This document shows positions 7,971 through 16,859 of a stretch of 39,588 nt of DNA, piece by piece. Source of the stretch: Bacteroidota bacterium (GTDB lineage Bacteria; Bacteroidota; Bacteroidia; Bacteroidales; UBA7960); NCBI GenBank assembly GCA_007693555.1, contig REDJ01000132.1, forward strand, positions 1-39,588, given 5' to 3'. A program made the position numbers and the translations under genes. Within the stretch, counting starts at the first letter, position 1; each line of letters opens with the position of its first letter. The notes under the pieces were generated by a model. It saw only the letters and a list, made by a program, of their open reading frames with translations, was not told the origin of the DNA and did not search any database.

Positions 7971-10334
7971 ATGAAAATCGGGCAGAAACTGCAATTGTAT
8001 GTTCTGTTGGTAACAGGCTTGATCTTCGTGCTGGCAATTGGTTATATCAGTCTGAAAAATCGTGACAAGGCCTTGCGTGACACAGCTACCCTTGTGGATA
8101 CTTACGCTGCCAATTATGCTGAAAATATCAGTAATTCCTTTAATGCCGACATGGCTGTGGTGAGAACCCTTGCACAGGTGTTTTACGTCAATAATTTTAT
8201 GCCGGTGCAGGAGTGGAAACCTTTGTTTGTAAAAATGTACAGACAGGTTTTTGAGAATAACCCGCATTTTTATGCATTATGGGACAGTTGGGAGTATACC
8301 CATGTAAGGCCGAACTGGAATCTTCCACACGGAAGATTTTTAAATTACCACTTCTGGGAAAATGGTGAAATAGGTTACCAGGAACTGGAGAGAAGTCTGG
8401 ATGGTGATCCACCGCTATATAACATGGCGAAAGAGTCGGGTCGTGAAATGATTTGGGAACCTTATCCCGATCAGTTGGTAGAAGGAGCTACTACCAGCAC
8501 ATTAATGACCACATTTACGGTACCCATGTTTCATAATAATCGTTATGTAGGTCTTGTTGGGCTTGATATTGCACTTACCAGCCTGCAGCAAATGATTTCT
8601 GATATCAGACCTTTTGAAGGTTCCTATGCTTTTCTGGTATCGCATGATGGATTATATGCAGCACATCCGGTAACCCAATACCTGGAGCAGCCCATTGCCA
8701 AAAACCTCGAAGAGGATGATGAGGAATTTCAGATTCTTGAGCGTATCAAAGCAGGAGATGCATTTAGCTTTATCAGCAACAGAGAAAAAAGCGAAAATTT
8801 CTATTACTCTTTTGCACCAGTATATGTTGGTGAAACAAGAACCCCATGGTCAATGGGTATGGCTGTACCGGTAAAACACATACGCGAAGAGGCCCGGTCG
8901 CATTTTGTTGCATCTATACTGATAGGGCTGGCCGGATTGATTATTATCGGTTTTATTATACGGTTGGTTTCTCTTTCCATTTCCAAACCCATAAAAAAGC
9001 TGACCTTGTTTATGAAAAGGCTGGCAAGGGGTGAAATTGATAAAAGCATGAAGCTGGAAATATCTACAGGTGATGAACTGCAGGAAATGTCAGAAGCTTT
9101 CAATACATCAATAGGGGGCCTTCTTACCAAAACCAACTTTGCATTGGATATTGGAAAGGGAGATTTGGATGCCAGATTGGCCCTTTTAAGTGATGAGGAT
9201 GTTTTGGGACGCTCTATGCTTGAAATGCAGGATGATTTAAAGAAAGCACGTGATGAGGAAGAAGCAAGGAAAGAAGAAAACAAAATACGAACCTGGGCAT
9301 CTGAGGGATATGCAAAATTCTCGGAAATACTCCGAAACAACAATGATGACCTGGAAGAACTTTCATTTGATGTGATCAAAAACCTGGTAAAATATCTTGA
9401 TGCAAACCAGGGAGGGCTCTTTGTGCTGAATGACGAGGATGCGCACAATAAATTCCTGGAGTTGAAGGGATGCTATGCCTATGACCGGAAAAAATACCTC
9501 GAAAAAGTTATACAGCCTGGTGAAGGACTTGTGGGTACCTGTTTCCTTGAGGGCAAAACCACTTACATTACCGATATTCCTGAATCATATATCCGCATAA
9601 CTTCAGGATTGGGAGACAGTAACCCCGGTGCTCTCATAATTGTCCCAATGAAATATAACGAGCGAGTTTACGGTGTGATAGAAATTGCAAGTTTTCATGA
9701 GTTTACTCCCTGGCAGATGGAATTTATTGAAAAAATCGGAGAAAGTCTGGCTTCTACACTTTCATCAGTTAAAACCAACCTGCGGACTACTGCACTGCTG
9801 GAAGTGTCGCAGCAGCAGGCTGAGGAAATGAAAGCACAGGAAGAGGAGATGCGGCAAAACATGGAAGAACTCCATGCAACACAGGAAGAAATTGCAAGAA
9901 AAGCAGCAGAAATGCAGGGGATTTTAAATGCACTGGATTCATCAAGCTATATCATTGAATATGATCTGAGCAAAAGAATTATAAACATTTCCGATTCTTA
10001 CCTGAAGTTGTTGAAACTTTCCAGAAACGAAGTCCTTGGTACTCATCATTCGGAAAAGCTCGAATTTACTCCCGAGCAAAAGAAAGAATATGAAAAATTC
10101 TGGGATGACATTATGAAGGGTAAAATCAAGCATCAGAAGATAAGGGTCAATGTCAATGGCAAAATTTTCTGGCTCGATGAAATTTATGCACCTATTTTCA
10201 ATCAGAATGGCAATGTGTATAAGATATTCAAAATAGCACATAATATTACTGATACAATTCATCTTACCGAAAAATATGAAGAGGAGATAGGAAAGCTAAA
10301 GGAAAAAATGAAAAAACTACATACCGGGAACTAA
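7971..10334 (+). CDS. Membrane sensor with dCache, HAMP, GAF and PAS domains, no kinase
   Basis: About 787 residues from the ATG at 7971 (an in-frame GTG at 7956 adds five). Domain order: transmembrane helix about 6-25; extracytoplasmic double-Cache sensor about 30-305 (FYALWDSWEYTHVRPNW and GLVGLDIALTSLQQM are typical); second helix about 309-335; HAMP about 335-390; GAF about 440-600; a Glu/Gln/Met-rich coiled coil about 610-650; PAS about 650-763; and a final short coil. There is no histidine kinase, GGDEF, phosphatase or methyl-accepting output module, so the signal must pass to a separate partner or to the coiled coil. The extracellular Cache suggests sensing of a small ligand. The next gene encodes a TPR-SPOR protein with its own promoter-like box. 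Confidence 0.87.
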   Translation: MKIGQKLQLYVLLVTGLIFVLAIGYISLKNRDKALRDTATLVDTYAANYAENISNSFNADMAVVRTLAQVFYVNNFMPVQEWKPLFVKMYRQVFENNPHFYALWDSWEYTHVRPNWNLPHGRFLNYHFWENGEIGYQELERSLDGDPPLYNMAKESGREMIWEPYPDQLVEGATTSTLMTTFTVPMFHNNRYVGLVGLDIALTSLQQMISDIRPFEGSYAFLVSHDGLYAAHPVTQYLEQPIAKNLEEDDEEFQILERIKAGDAFSFISNREKSENFYYSFAPVYVGETRTPWSMGMAVPVKHIREEARSHFVASILIGLAGLIIIGFIIRLVSLSISKPIKKLTLFMKRLARGEIDKSMKLEISTGDELQEMSEAFNTSIGGLLTKTNFALDIGKGDLDARLALLSDEDVLGRSMLEMQDDLKKARDEEEARKEENKIRTWASEGYAKFSEILRNNNDDLEELSFDVIKNLVKYLDANQGGLFVLNDEDAHNKFLELKGCYAYDRKKYLEKVIQPGEGLVGTCFLEGKTTYITDIPESYIRITSGLGDSNPGALIIVPMKYNERVYGVIEIASFHEFTPWQMEFIEKIGESLASTLSSVKTNLRTTALLEVSQQQAEEMKAQEEEMRQNMEELHATQEEIARKAAEMQGILNALDSSSYIIEYDLSKRIINISDSYLKLLKLSRNEVLGTHHSEKLEFTPEQKKEYEKFWDDIMKGKIKHQKIRVNVNGKIFWLDEIYAPIFNQNGNVYKIFKIAHNITDTIHLTEKYEEEIGKLKEKMKKLHTGN

Positions 10335-10354
10335 CAAGAAACCTTTACAAAATG

Positions 10355-10362
10355 TAACTTTG
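10355..10362 (+). promoter_or_regulatory. Putative -7 promoter box of TPR-SPOR gene
   Basis: TAACTTTG matches the TAnnTTTG -7 consensus exactly, 37 bp before the ATG at 10400. No TTG is found at the expected -33 position. Confidence 0.4.
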
Positions 10363-10399
10363 CATTTTCTTAGCATTTGAAATACGTAATAATAAGACT

Positions 10400-11560
10400 A
10401 TGCATACAAGGTTTCTGTTGATTATTCCTGTTCTTTTCTTTTTTAGTAATTTATTTTCCCAGCCCCCATCTGTTGAAAAGCTCGAAAAGGCACGTTTATA
10501 TTTCAACGAGGGAGTGCGGTTTGGAATAAACGAGCAGTTTGAAGCGTCTCTTGAGTCATTCAACAAGGCAATTGAATATAATCCATTATTTGCCGAGGCT
10601 TTTCTTTATAAAGGCCTGGCGCAGATAGAGCTGGGCGAATACCGTGAGGCGGTTCGTAATCTTACCATTACAATTGAGCTGGATCCGGCTTTTTCTGATC
10701 AGGCGCATTATTTTCGCGGAGTTAGTCGTCTGTATCTTGATGAGTTTTTTGAGGCTCTTGACGACCTTGATCTTGCAATTCATCTTAACCCCGATTATGC
10801 TGCTTATTTTCAAAGAGGAAGGGTACACCTTAAGCTGGAAAACTTTGAAAAAAGTTTACTGGACTTTGAAATTGCACTACGGTTAAACCCTGATTTTTTT
10901 GAAGCCAGGTTGTATCGCGCAATTGTGCATTATTACAAAGGAAATACAGATTTGGCTTTAAATGAATTTGAAACATTAAGAGACAAACTACCGGATAATA
11001 TTTTATTGGAACAATATATTCTGATTGCCGGTGATTATGATAAGGAAAGCACACAAAATCAATACGACCAAACTGAAATTCGGGAAATACGATTTGCAGA
11101 TTTTTACAGAAGAAGTGATGATAGCCTGGAAAAACAAAAAAATCAGATTTCAGATAATTTACCTGCCCAATTCATAGAAACTGAGAAAAAAGATGTATCC
11201 CATCTTTCTGAAAAACCACTTTATGAAAGCATGGATTCAGACGCTCTTGAAATTCCCCTTAGCTTCGAAGGGCTTAACTCCGGGACTTACAGTCATAGGC
11301 TTGTGCCTCAGAATCCCACAGGACTTGGTGTGCAGGTAGCAAGTTACAGCAATAGCCGGAATCTGTTGAATCTTGCTGAAGCTTATCATGTTAAATACCA
11401 GGTGCCGGTTTTTATCAATGTATCACAGGTGAACGGAAGGACACTTTACAAACTGATACTGGGGAGTTTTAGTGACAGGGCTGAAGCAGAAAAGTTTCGC
11501 GATGAAATGCGAAAAGCTGATTTTGCCGATAGTTTCCTGGTTATTTTTGAAAACCTTTGA
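10400..11560 (+). CDS. Secreted TPR and SPOR domain protein
   Basis: A 386-residue exported protein. Residues 1-20 form a signal peptide (hydrophobic run, ending N-L-F-S-Q). Residues about 25-220 are five or six tetratricopeptide repeats (recurring FNKAIEYNP, AEAFLYKGLA, LDLAIHLNP and FEIALRLNP patterns), a protein-interaction scaffold. A charged linker follows, then a C-terminal SPOR domain about 308-386 (GLGVQVASY, LYKLILGSFSD, AEKFRDEM). SPOR domains bind denuded glycan strands of septal peptidoglycan, so a periplasmic cell-wall-associated role is likely. The true partner is unknown. A dispersed repeat lies 100 bp downstream. Confidence 0.88.
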   Translation: MHTRFLLIIPVLFFFSNLFSQPPSVEKLEKARLYFNEGVRFGINEQFEASLESFNKAIEYNPLFAEAFLYKGLAQIELGEYREAVRNLTITIELDPAFSDQAHYFRGVSRLYLDEFFEALDDLDLAIHLNPDYAAYFQRGRVHLKLENFEKSLLDFEIALRLNPDFFEARLYRAIVHYYKGNTDLALNEFETLRDKLPDNILLEQYILIAGDYDKESTQNQYDQTEIREIRFADFYRRSDDSLEKQKNQISDNLPAQFIETEKKDVSHLSEKPLYESMDSDALEIPLSFEGLNSGTYSHRLVPQNPTGLGVQVASYSNSRNLLNLAEAYHVKYQVPVFINVSQVNGRTLYKLILGSFSDRAEAEKFRDEMRKADFADSFLVIFENL

Positions 11561-11657
11561 GAAAAATCACTTCACAGAATCTGTCCCAAATTTCAGAGGT
11601 AAATTATAAATTATCAGTACTTTCCGGTAAATTAAAATAACGAACCAGTTGTAAAAT

Positions 11658-11799
11658 GAGATTGGCTTCGCCGAGCTTACGGTTCCTCACTCCACTTTGT
11701 TACGTTCGGGATGACAGGCAATTACGTTAGTGGAGGAGGAGGGGATACCTGTCATTGGTACCGAAGGGAGATCACGAAGTAGCAGCGAAGCTAAATCTT
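11658..11799. repeat. Modular palindromic dispersed element, copy B
   Basis: It begins GAGATTGGCTTCGCCGAGC and runs through GCTTACGGTTCCTCAC to GGGATGACAGG. A central segment follows, then an inverted half starting CCTGTCATTGGTACCGAAG and ending AGCGAAGCTAAATCTT. The left half is a close relative of the left half of the copy at 28567. Unlike the other two copies it has no long internal hairpin; the centre is a short purine-rich GGAGGAGGAGG segment. Confidence 0.65.
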
Positions 11800-11872
11800 G
11801 TAAGTTTTACCGGAGATTAATTATAAATTATTTTAAATCAATTATATCGCAAATTAACAATGAAAAATTGTT

Positions 11873-11880
11873 TAATTTTG
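11873..11880 (+). promoter_or_regulatory. Putative -7 promoter box of glycogen operon
   Basis: TAATTTTG matches the Bacteroidota -7 consensus and lies 58 bp before the debranching-enzyme ATG. It is the only good match in the AT-rich part of the gap. No clear -33 TTG. Confidence 0.38.
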
Positions 11881-11938
11881 CACTATAATACCGCCTGGTT
11901 CAATAATTTGCATTTAACTTCTTCATTATCTTACAGTT

Positions 11939-13891
11939 ATGGGCTTCATTAAATTTGACAAAAATCAACTGATTAATCTGGAATATTCATTACCAAAGGA
12001 AATGCTTCGGAGTAATCGTGCGGGTTCATTTTCCTGTAATACCATTATAGGTTGTAATACCCGCAAGTATCATGGTTTGTTAATTTGCCCGCAACCACTT
12101 TTGGGTAATTCCATTCATGTTTTATTATCCAAGATTGATGAAACCATAATTCAGCGCGATGCCGAATTTAATATTGGTATCAACAGATATCCCGAGACTT
12201 ATAATCCCAAAGGACATAAATATGTTCGGGATTTTTCTGCTGATTTAATTCCAAAGGTTACCTACAGGGTAGGAGGGGTAGTACTTACCAAAGAAACCAT
12301 GTTCGTTACGGAACAGGAAAAGGTTATGATACGCTATACCCTTGTGGAGGCTCAGTCGCCAACCACAATACGGATCAAACCCTTTCTGGCATTTCGCAAC
12401 ATCCATAGTCTGAGTAAAAAAAATATTTATCTCGATACCAAGTATGAGGCAGTGCCCAATGGTATTAAAACCCGTATGTATGAAGGATATTCTCCATTAT
12501 ACATGCAGTTTTCCAAAAGCAAGGTTGAATACGTACATTCGCCCGACTGGTATAATGATTTGGAGTATCATCATGAAAAGGACAGGGGTTATGAATATCT
12601 TGAAGACTTATATGTTCCCGGATTTTTCGAGTTTCCCATCAAAAAAGGAGAAAGTGTCATATTTTGCGCAGGCACACAAGAGATCGCTCCCGGACAGATC
12701 AGTCGCAATTTTAATAAGGAACTCAATTTGCGCACACCAAGAAATTCCTATGAGAACTGCCTGATTAACTCAGCAGAACAGTTTATATACAATCATGATG
12801 GAGAAACCGATATACTTGCAGGTTATCCCTGGTACGACAGAATTGGCAGATATACTTTTATTTCATTACCAGGTATTGCCCTTGCAACGGGAAATCATGA
12901 TTCCTGCAGCGATGTGTTTGAAACCATGGTAAAGCATATGAGCGGACCGTTTTTCCCCGAAACAGGCAGGGGTGATCAAACCAGGTACCACTCTGCAGAT
13001 ACCTCTCTCTGGTTTATCTGGGCTTTACAGAATTGCTGCTGCCAGGATAAAGATATCGAAGAGGTATGGAAAAAATATGGCAAGGTGATTAAAACCATTC
13101 TGGAGAGTTATGCTGCAGGCAATCAATTGGTAAAAATGCATGAAAACGGATTGATATACCTGAACAATGACTTTCCTGATGTAACCTGGATGAATGCTAT
13201 GGTAATGGGAGAAGCTGTAACACCCCGTTATGGATATGTAGTTGAAGTAAATGCACTGTGGTACAATGCCATAATGTTTGCGCTTGAAGCGGCAAAGAAA
13301 AGTAAAGATAAAACCTTTACAGGTAAGTGGAAGTCCATAGCAGAAAAAATTCCCCTGTCATTTGAACAAACATTCTGGATAAAAGATTTAAACTCTTTAG
13401 CCGACTTTGTCTCTGATAACAGGAAAGATATAAGTGTTCGTCCGAATCAGGTTATTGCAGCTTCAATGCCATATTCTCCGCTTAGTGAGTCCATGATACA
13501 GAAAGTTCTGGATACTGTGATAAAAAAATTATTAACCCCTAAAGGCCTAAGAACACTGTCGCCCGACGATCCATTTTATAAAGGTCGCTACAAGGGTAAT
13601 GAAATAAAACGCAATCTGGCATTGCACCAGGGCACTGTATATCCATGGCTTCTGGGCCATTTTGCAGAAGCCTACCTGAAAATTTACGGGAAAGATGGCC
13701 TTAAGTTCATAAAAAACATCTACGAAGGTTTTCAGGAAGACATGACAGAAGATGGAATAGGTACCATATCCGAGTTATACGAAGGTGATCCACCACATCA
13801 GAGCCGCGGGGCAATCTCCTTTGCTGCCAATGTTACTGAGCTTTTGAGGATTAGGGATATGATTTTAAAAACAGAGAAAAAGAAAAAATGA
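11939..13891 (+). CDS. Amylo-alpha-1,6-glucosidase / glycogen debranching enzyme (GH133-like)
   Basis: A 650-residue cytosolic enzyme expected to hydrolyse alpha-1,6 branch points of glycogen or limit dextrin. The N-terminal bacterial/archaeal GDE domain (about 15-250) has the characteristic GCNTRKYHGLL motif. The C-terminal (alpha/alpha)6 barrel (about 285-640) has YPWYDRIGRYTFISLPG, DTSLWFIWAL, D-V-T-W-M-N-A, TPRYGYVVEVNALWYNA and a late LYEGDPPHQSRGAISFAANV segment. It is the first gene of an apparent operon with the GT4 gene (34-bp gap) and GH57 gene, so its role is in remodelling intracellular storage glucan. No signal peptide. Confidence 0.93.
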   Translation: MGFIKFDKNQLINLEYSLPKEMLRSNRAGSFSCNTIIGCNTRKYHGLLICPQPLLGNSIHVLLSKIDETIIQRDAEFNIGINRYPETYNPKGHKYVRDFSADLIPKVTYRVGGVVLTKETMFVTEQEKVMIRYTLVEAQSPTTIRIKPFLAFRNIHSLSKKNIYLDTKYEAVPNGIKTRMYEGYSPLYMQFSKSKVEYVHSPDWYNDLEYHHEKDRGYEYLEDLYVPGFFEFPIKKGESVIFCAGTQEIAPGQISRNFNKELNLRTPRNSYENCLINSAEQFIYNHDGETDILAGYPWYDRIGRYTFISLPGIALATGNHDSCSDVFETMVKHMSGPFFPETGRGDQTRYHSADTSLWFIWALQNCCCQDKDIEEVWKKYGKVIKTILESYAAGNQLVKMHENGLIYLNNDFPDVTWMNAMVMGEAVTPRYGYVVEVNALWYNAIMFALEAAKKSKDKTFTGKWKSIAEKIPLSFEQTFWIKDLNSLADFVSDNRKDISVRPNQVIAASMPYSPLSESMIQKVLDTVIKKLLTPKGLRTLSPDDPFYKGRYKGNEIKRNLALHQGTVYPWLLGHFAEAYLKIYGKDGLKFIKNIYEGFQEDMTEDGIGTISELYEGDPPHQSRGAISFAANVTELLRIRDMILKTEKKKK

Positions 13892-13925
13892 GTTTTAACG
13901 TAATGAGATTAATTGTAAGGTAATT

Positions 13926-15212
13926 ATGAAGGTTTTAATGTTTGGATGGGAGTTTCCTCCTCATATTTCGGGCGGATTAGGCACGGCCAGCTATGGCCTC
14001 ACAAAGGCTTTGCTCAAATGCGGTGTTGATTTGATATTTGTTGTGCCCAAGGCCTATGGTGATGAAAAACCGGGGTCGATCAGGTTGGTAAATGCAAGTG
14101 ATGTTTCCATTGATATTCGCGATGAAGTTTTTCGTGAATACGTAGATAAAATGTCTTATGTGGAGGTTGATTCAAAACTCCTGCCCTATGCTACAGAAGA
14201 AGAATATTACAACATTCTTGAGCAAGCTGAAAAAGGGACAATCACAGAGCCCGGAGAAATTCATTCTCAAAAATTTGAATTTTCCGGTGGTTATGGAAAA
14301 AACCTTCTGGAAGAAGTAAGAAGATATGCCATGGTGGCGGTATCCATTGCACAGCAATTCGAATTTGACCTGATACATGCACACGACTGGCTTACCTACA
14401 TGGCCGGAAAGGAAGCCAAAAGAGTCACTGGTAAGCCGCTTATAGTGCACATGCATGCCACTGAGTTTGATCGATCCGGGGAAAGCGTAAACCCACAGGT
14501 TTATGAAATTGAGCGCGCCGGAATGGAAGCTGCAGACAGGGTAATAGCTGTAAGTCACCTTACCCGTAATGTAGTGATTAACCGGTATGGAATAGATCCT
14601 GAAAAGGTTGTGACAGTGCATAACGGAGTAGAGCCTTCGCAGATGGAAAAAGATCTTGAGATTAAAAGGAATGTGGATGAGAAGATCGTGACTTTCCTGG
14701 GTAGAATCACATTTCAGAAAGGACCGGAATATTTTATCGAAGCTGCTTACAAAGTGCTTCAGAGAGATGACAATGTTCGTTTTGTGATGGCAGGTAGCGG
14801 AGATATGCTTTCTAAGATGATAAGGAGGGTTGCCAAGCTGGGTATTGCCAATAAATTTCATTTTACAGGATTTCTCAAAGGCGATGATGTGGACAAGATG
14901 TTTGGCATGAGCGATGTGTACGTTATGCCTTCGGTTTCCGAACCTTTTGGTATTTCTCCTCTGGAAGCCATGAGATCAAATGTACCAGTAATTATTTCCA
15001 AACAATCAGGGGTTGCTGAAGTACTCAAGCATGCCATAAAAGTAGATTTCTGGGATATTGATGCCATGGCCGATGCCATTTATGCATTACTTCATTATAA
15101 TGCCTTGCCTGAAACATTTAAAAAACATGGCAAAGAGGAAGTGGAAAATATAAAATGGGATCAGGCCGGTTTGCAAGTGAAGGCGATTTATGAGCAATAC
15201 CTAATGACATAA
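13926..15212 (+). CDS. GT4 glycosyltransferase, probable alpha-glucan (glycogen) synthase
   Basis: A 428-residue GT-B enzyme of family GT4. The N-terminal half starts VLMFGWEFPPHISGGLG, with the G-G-L-G loop that binds the donor in glycogen synthases; HAHDWLTY follows near 155-162. The C-terminal half has VTFLGRITFQKGPEYFI and the EPFGISPLE E-x7-E donor-site motif (Glu339/Glu347). It probably transfers glucose from a nucleotide sugar to an alpha-1,4-glucan. Its position between debranching enzyme and GH57 supports a storage-glucan role. It is shorter than classical GlgA (GT5, about 480 residues). A role on another acceptor such as maltose-1-phosphate cannot be excluded. Confidence 0.87.
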   Translation: MKVLMFGWEFPPHISGGLGTASYGLTKALLKCGVDLIFVVPKAYGDEKPGSIRLVNASDVSIDIRDEVFREYVDKMSYVEVDSKLLPYATEEEYYNILEQAEKGTITEPGEIHSQKFEFSGGYGKNLLEEVRRYAMVAVSIAQQFEFDLIHAHDWLTYMAGKEAKRVTGKPLIVHMHATEFDRSGESVNPQVYEIERAGMEAADRVIAVSHLTRNVVINRYGIDPEKVVTVHNGVEPSQMEKDLEIKRNVDEKIVTFLGRITFQKGPEYFIEAAYKVLQRDDNVRFVMAGSGDMLSKMIRRVAKLGIANKFHFTGFLKGDDVDKMFGMSDVYVMPSVSEPFGISPLEAMRSNVPVIISKQSGVAEVLKHAIKVDFWDIDAMADAIYALLHYNALPETFKKHGKEEVENIKWDQAGLQVKAIYEQYLMT

Positions 15213-15290
15213 TAAGTAGATTGCTTTGAATTTTTAAAAGAGTGTAGTGTTAACTGGTTGCCCTGCCAGGCAGCCAAAACAGATAAGAAT

Positions 15291-16631
15291 ATGAAGTCAA
15301 TATGTTTCTATTTTCAGGTTCATCAACCGTTTCGATTAAAAAACTACCGGTTCTTTGACATAGGTGTTCATCATGATTATTTTGATGATTATGCCAATAG
15401 ATTTCTTATGCAGCAACTGGCAGAAAAAAGTTATTTGCCGGCAAATCAGATTTTGCAAAACCTGATCAAAAAACATGGTAAAGCATTTCGTGTAAGCTTT
15501 AGTATTTCGGGAATGGCGCTTGAGCAATTTGAAAAGTATACTCCCGAAGTGCTGGAAAGTTTTAAAAAGCTTGCCAAGACAGGTAATGTGGAGTTCATTA
15601 CTGAAACATACGTTCATAGCCTGGCATCATTGAAAAGTAAAGATGAATTTTCCCGGCAGGTAAAACTTCATGAAGAAAAAATCAAAGAACATTTTGGAGT
15701 AAAACCCAGGGTATTTCGCAATACCGAATTGATTTACAATGACGAAATAGGCAACCTGATTTTTGATTTGGGTTACAATACCGTTATTACAGAAGGTCCA
15801 AAGCATATTCTGGGCTGGAAAAGTCCCAATTTACTGTATTGCAGTGCAACCAATCCAAAGGTAAAACTGCTGATGAAAAACTTCCAGCTTTCTGATGACA
15901 TATCTTTCCGGTTTTCAGTTCAAAACTGGAGTGAGTGGCCACTTACAACTGAAAAATTTGTTGGCTGGCTCAATGCTTTGGGACCTAAGGCAGAAGTCAT
16001 CAACCTTTTTATGGACTATGAAACATTTGGCGAAAACCAAAAGGCCGATACAGGGATATTTGATTTCTTAAAGTCATTTCCACAAACGGTTCTGGATAAA
16101 TCCCAATTTACATTCAACACACCTTCGGAAGTATCTTCAAAGCTTCAGGTTGCCTCACCTCTTCATATTCCTTATCCCATTTCATGGGCTGATGAGGAGC
16201 GCGACATTACAGCCTGGCTGGGTAATGAAATGCAAAATGAAGCATTTGATAAGCTTTACGATCTGGAGCCCATGATCATCCATTGCAATGATGAAAATTT
16301 ACTTAGCGACTGGCAAAGGCTACAAGTTAGCGATCACTTTTATTATATGTCAACGAAATGGTTCTCTGACAGTACCGTAAAGAGAAAGTTTAACCCTTAT
16401 AATTCACCCTACGATGCATTTATCAATTACATGAATGTATTATCGGATTTTGAGATAAGGGTAAAACAACACTGTGCGGAAGCTGCTGCTTCAACTCCTG
16501 TTAAAAAAAGAACCACCAGGTCCGCGGCAGATAATAAACCTGAAAAAAAGACCTCAGGAAAAACAGCAAAAGCTTCAAAAAAAGCTGATGCAACCAGGAC
16601 AAAAAAACCCACTGCAAGAAAAACAAAGTAA
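15291..16631 (+). CDS. GH57 alpha-glucan hydrolase / branching-type enzyme with Lys-Ala-rich tail
   Basis: 446 residues from the ATG at 15291; an in-frame TTG at 15258 adds eleven residues with no family similarity, so ATG is preferred. The GH57 fold begins immediately (YFQVHQPFRL, conserved motif 1). Glu146 in RNTELIY is the expected nucleophile and Asp242 in LFMDYETFG the acid/base. GH57 contains alpha-amylases, 4-alpha-glucanotransferases and branching enzymes; the position in a glycogen operon fits any of these. The last 40 or so residues (about 403-446) form a low-complexity Lys/Ala/Thr/Arg tail with repeated KK and TKKP words, resembling histone H1 tails; it is not part of the catalytic domain. 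Terminated by a strong hairpin at 16673. Confidence 0.9.
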   Translation: MKSICFYFQVHQPFRLKNYRFFDIGVHHDYFDDYANRFLMQQLAEKSYLPANQILQNLIKKHGKAFRVSFSISGMALEQFEKYTPEVLESFKKLAKTGNVEFITETYVHSLASLKSKDEFSRQVKLHEEKIKEHFGVKPRVFRNTELIYNDEIGNLIFDLGYNTVITEGPKHILGWKSPNLLYCSATNPKVKLLMKNFQLSDDISFRFSVQNWSEWPLTTEKFVGWLNALGPKAEVINLFMDYETFGENQKADTGIFDFLKSFPQTVLDKSQFTFNTPSEVSSKLQVASPLHIPYPISWADEERDITAWLGNEMQNEAFDKLYDLEPMIIHCNDENLLSDWQRLQVSDHFYYMSTKWFSDSTVKRKFNPYNSPYDAFINYMNVLSDFEIRVKQHCAEAAASTPVKKRTTRSAADNKPEKKTSGKTAKASKKADATRTKKPTARKTK

Positions 16632-16672
16632 TGTAGTTTTTGTGTTTTCAGGTATTCAATTTTACAGAGATA

Positions 16673-16712
16673 AAAAATCCGGTGTGTAAAATTTCGCACC
16701 GGATTTTTTTTA
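16673..16712 (+). terminator. Rho-independent terminator after the debranching-GT4-GH57 operon
   Basis: A perfect 12-bp stem (AAAAATCCGGTG with CACCGGATTTTT) with a 12-nt loop, followed by a T run, 41 bp after the GH57 stop. It separates this operon from the fused synthase-phosphorylase gene. Confidence 0.85.
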
Positions 16713-16806
16713 ACCGGTTTCAATAAAAAACAGAAGTTTGTTGTTAATAATTTTGAATGCAAACGTTGGCGGAAAATTTTGATGATTTCTTTTATAGAAA
16801 TTTTAG

Positions 16807-16814
16807 TAATTTCG
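16807..16814 (+). promoter_or_regulatory. Putative -7 promoter box of synthase-phosphorylase gene
   Basis: TAATTTCG matches the G-ending -7 variant (TAnnTTCG), 45 bp before the ATG at 16860 and downstream of the terminator at 16673, so this gene is probably transcribed separately from the operon before it. Confidence 0.4.
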
Positions 16815-16859
16815 CCTGTTTCTGGAAATTAAAGGATAAAATATTAAAGAAATTAATTT

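Larger units (their letters stand above)
11561..11938. other. Intergenic region with repeat and glycogen-operon promoter region
   Basis: A 378-bp gap with no gene. It holds a dispersed palindromic element (11658-11799) and, closer to the next gene, an AT-rich stretch with a TAATTTTG -7-like box at 11873-11880. Confidence 0.6.

Noticed and set aside
8804-9448. Minus-strand open frame of 214 codons inside the sensor gene
   Set aside because: Ser-rich antisense shadow of the HAMP/linker coding region; no start context or domain.
14172-14861. Minus-strand open frame of 229 codons inside the GT4 gene
   Set aside because: The GT4 frame carries full family motifs; the antisense translation has no recognisable family and atypical composition.
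15258-15290. TTG start adding 11 residues to the GH57 protein
   Set aside because: The added residues do not resemble GH57 N-termini; the family begins at the ATG with YFQVHQPF.
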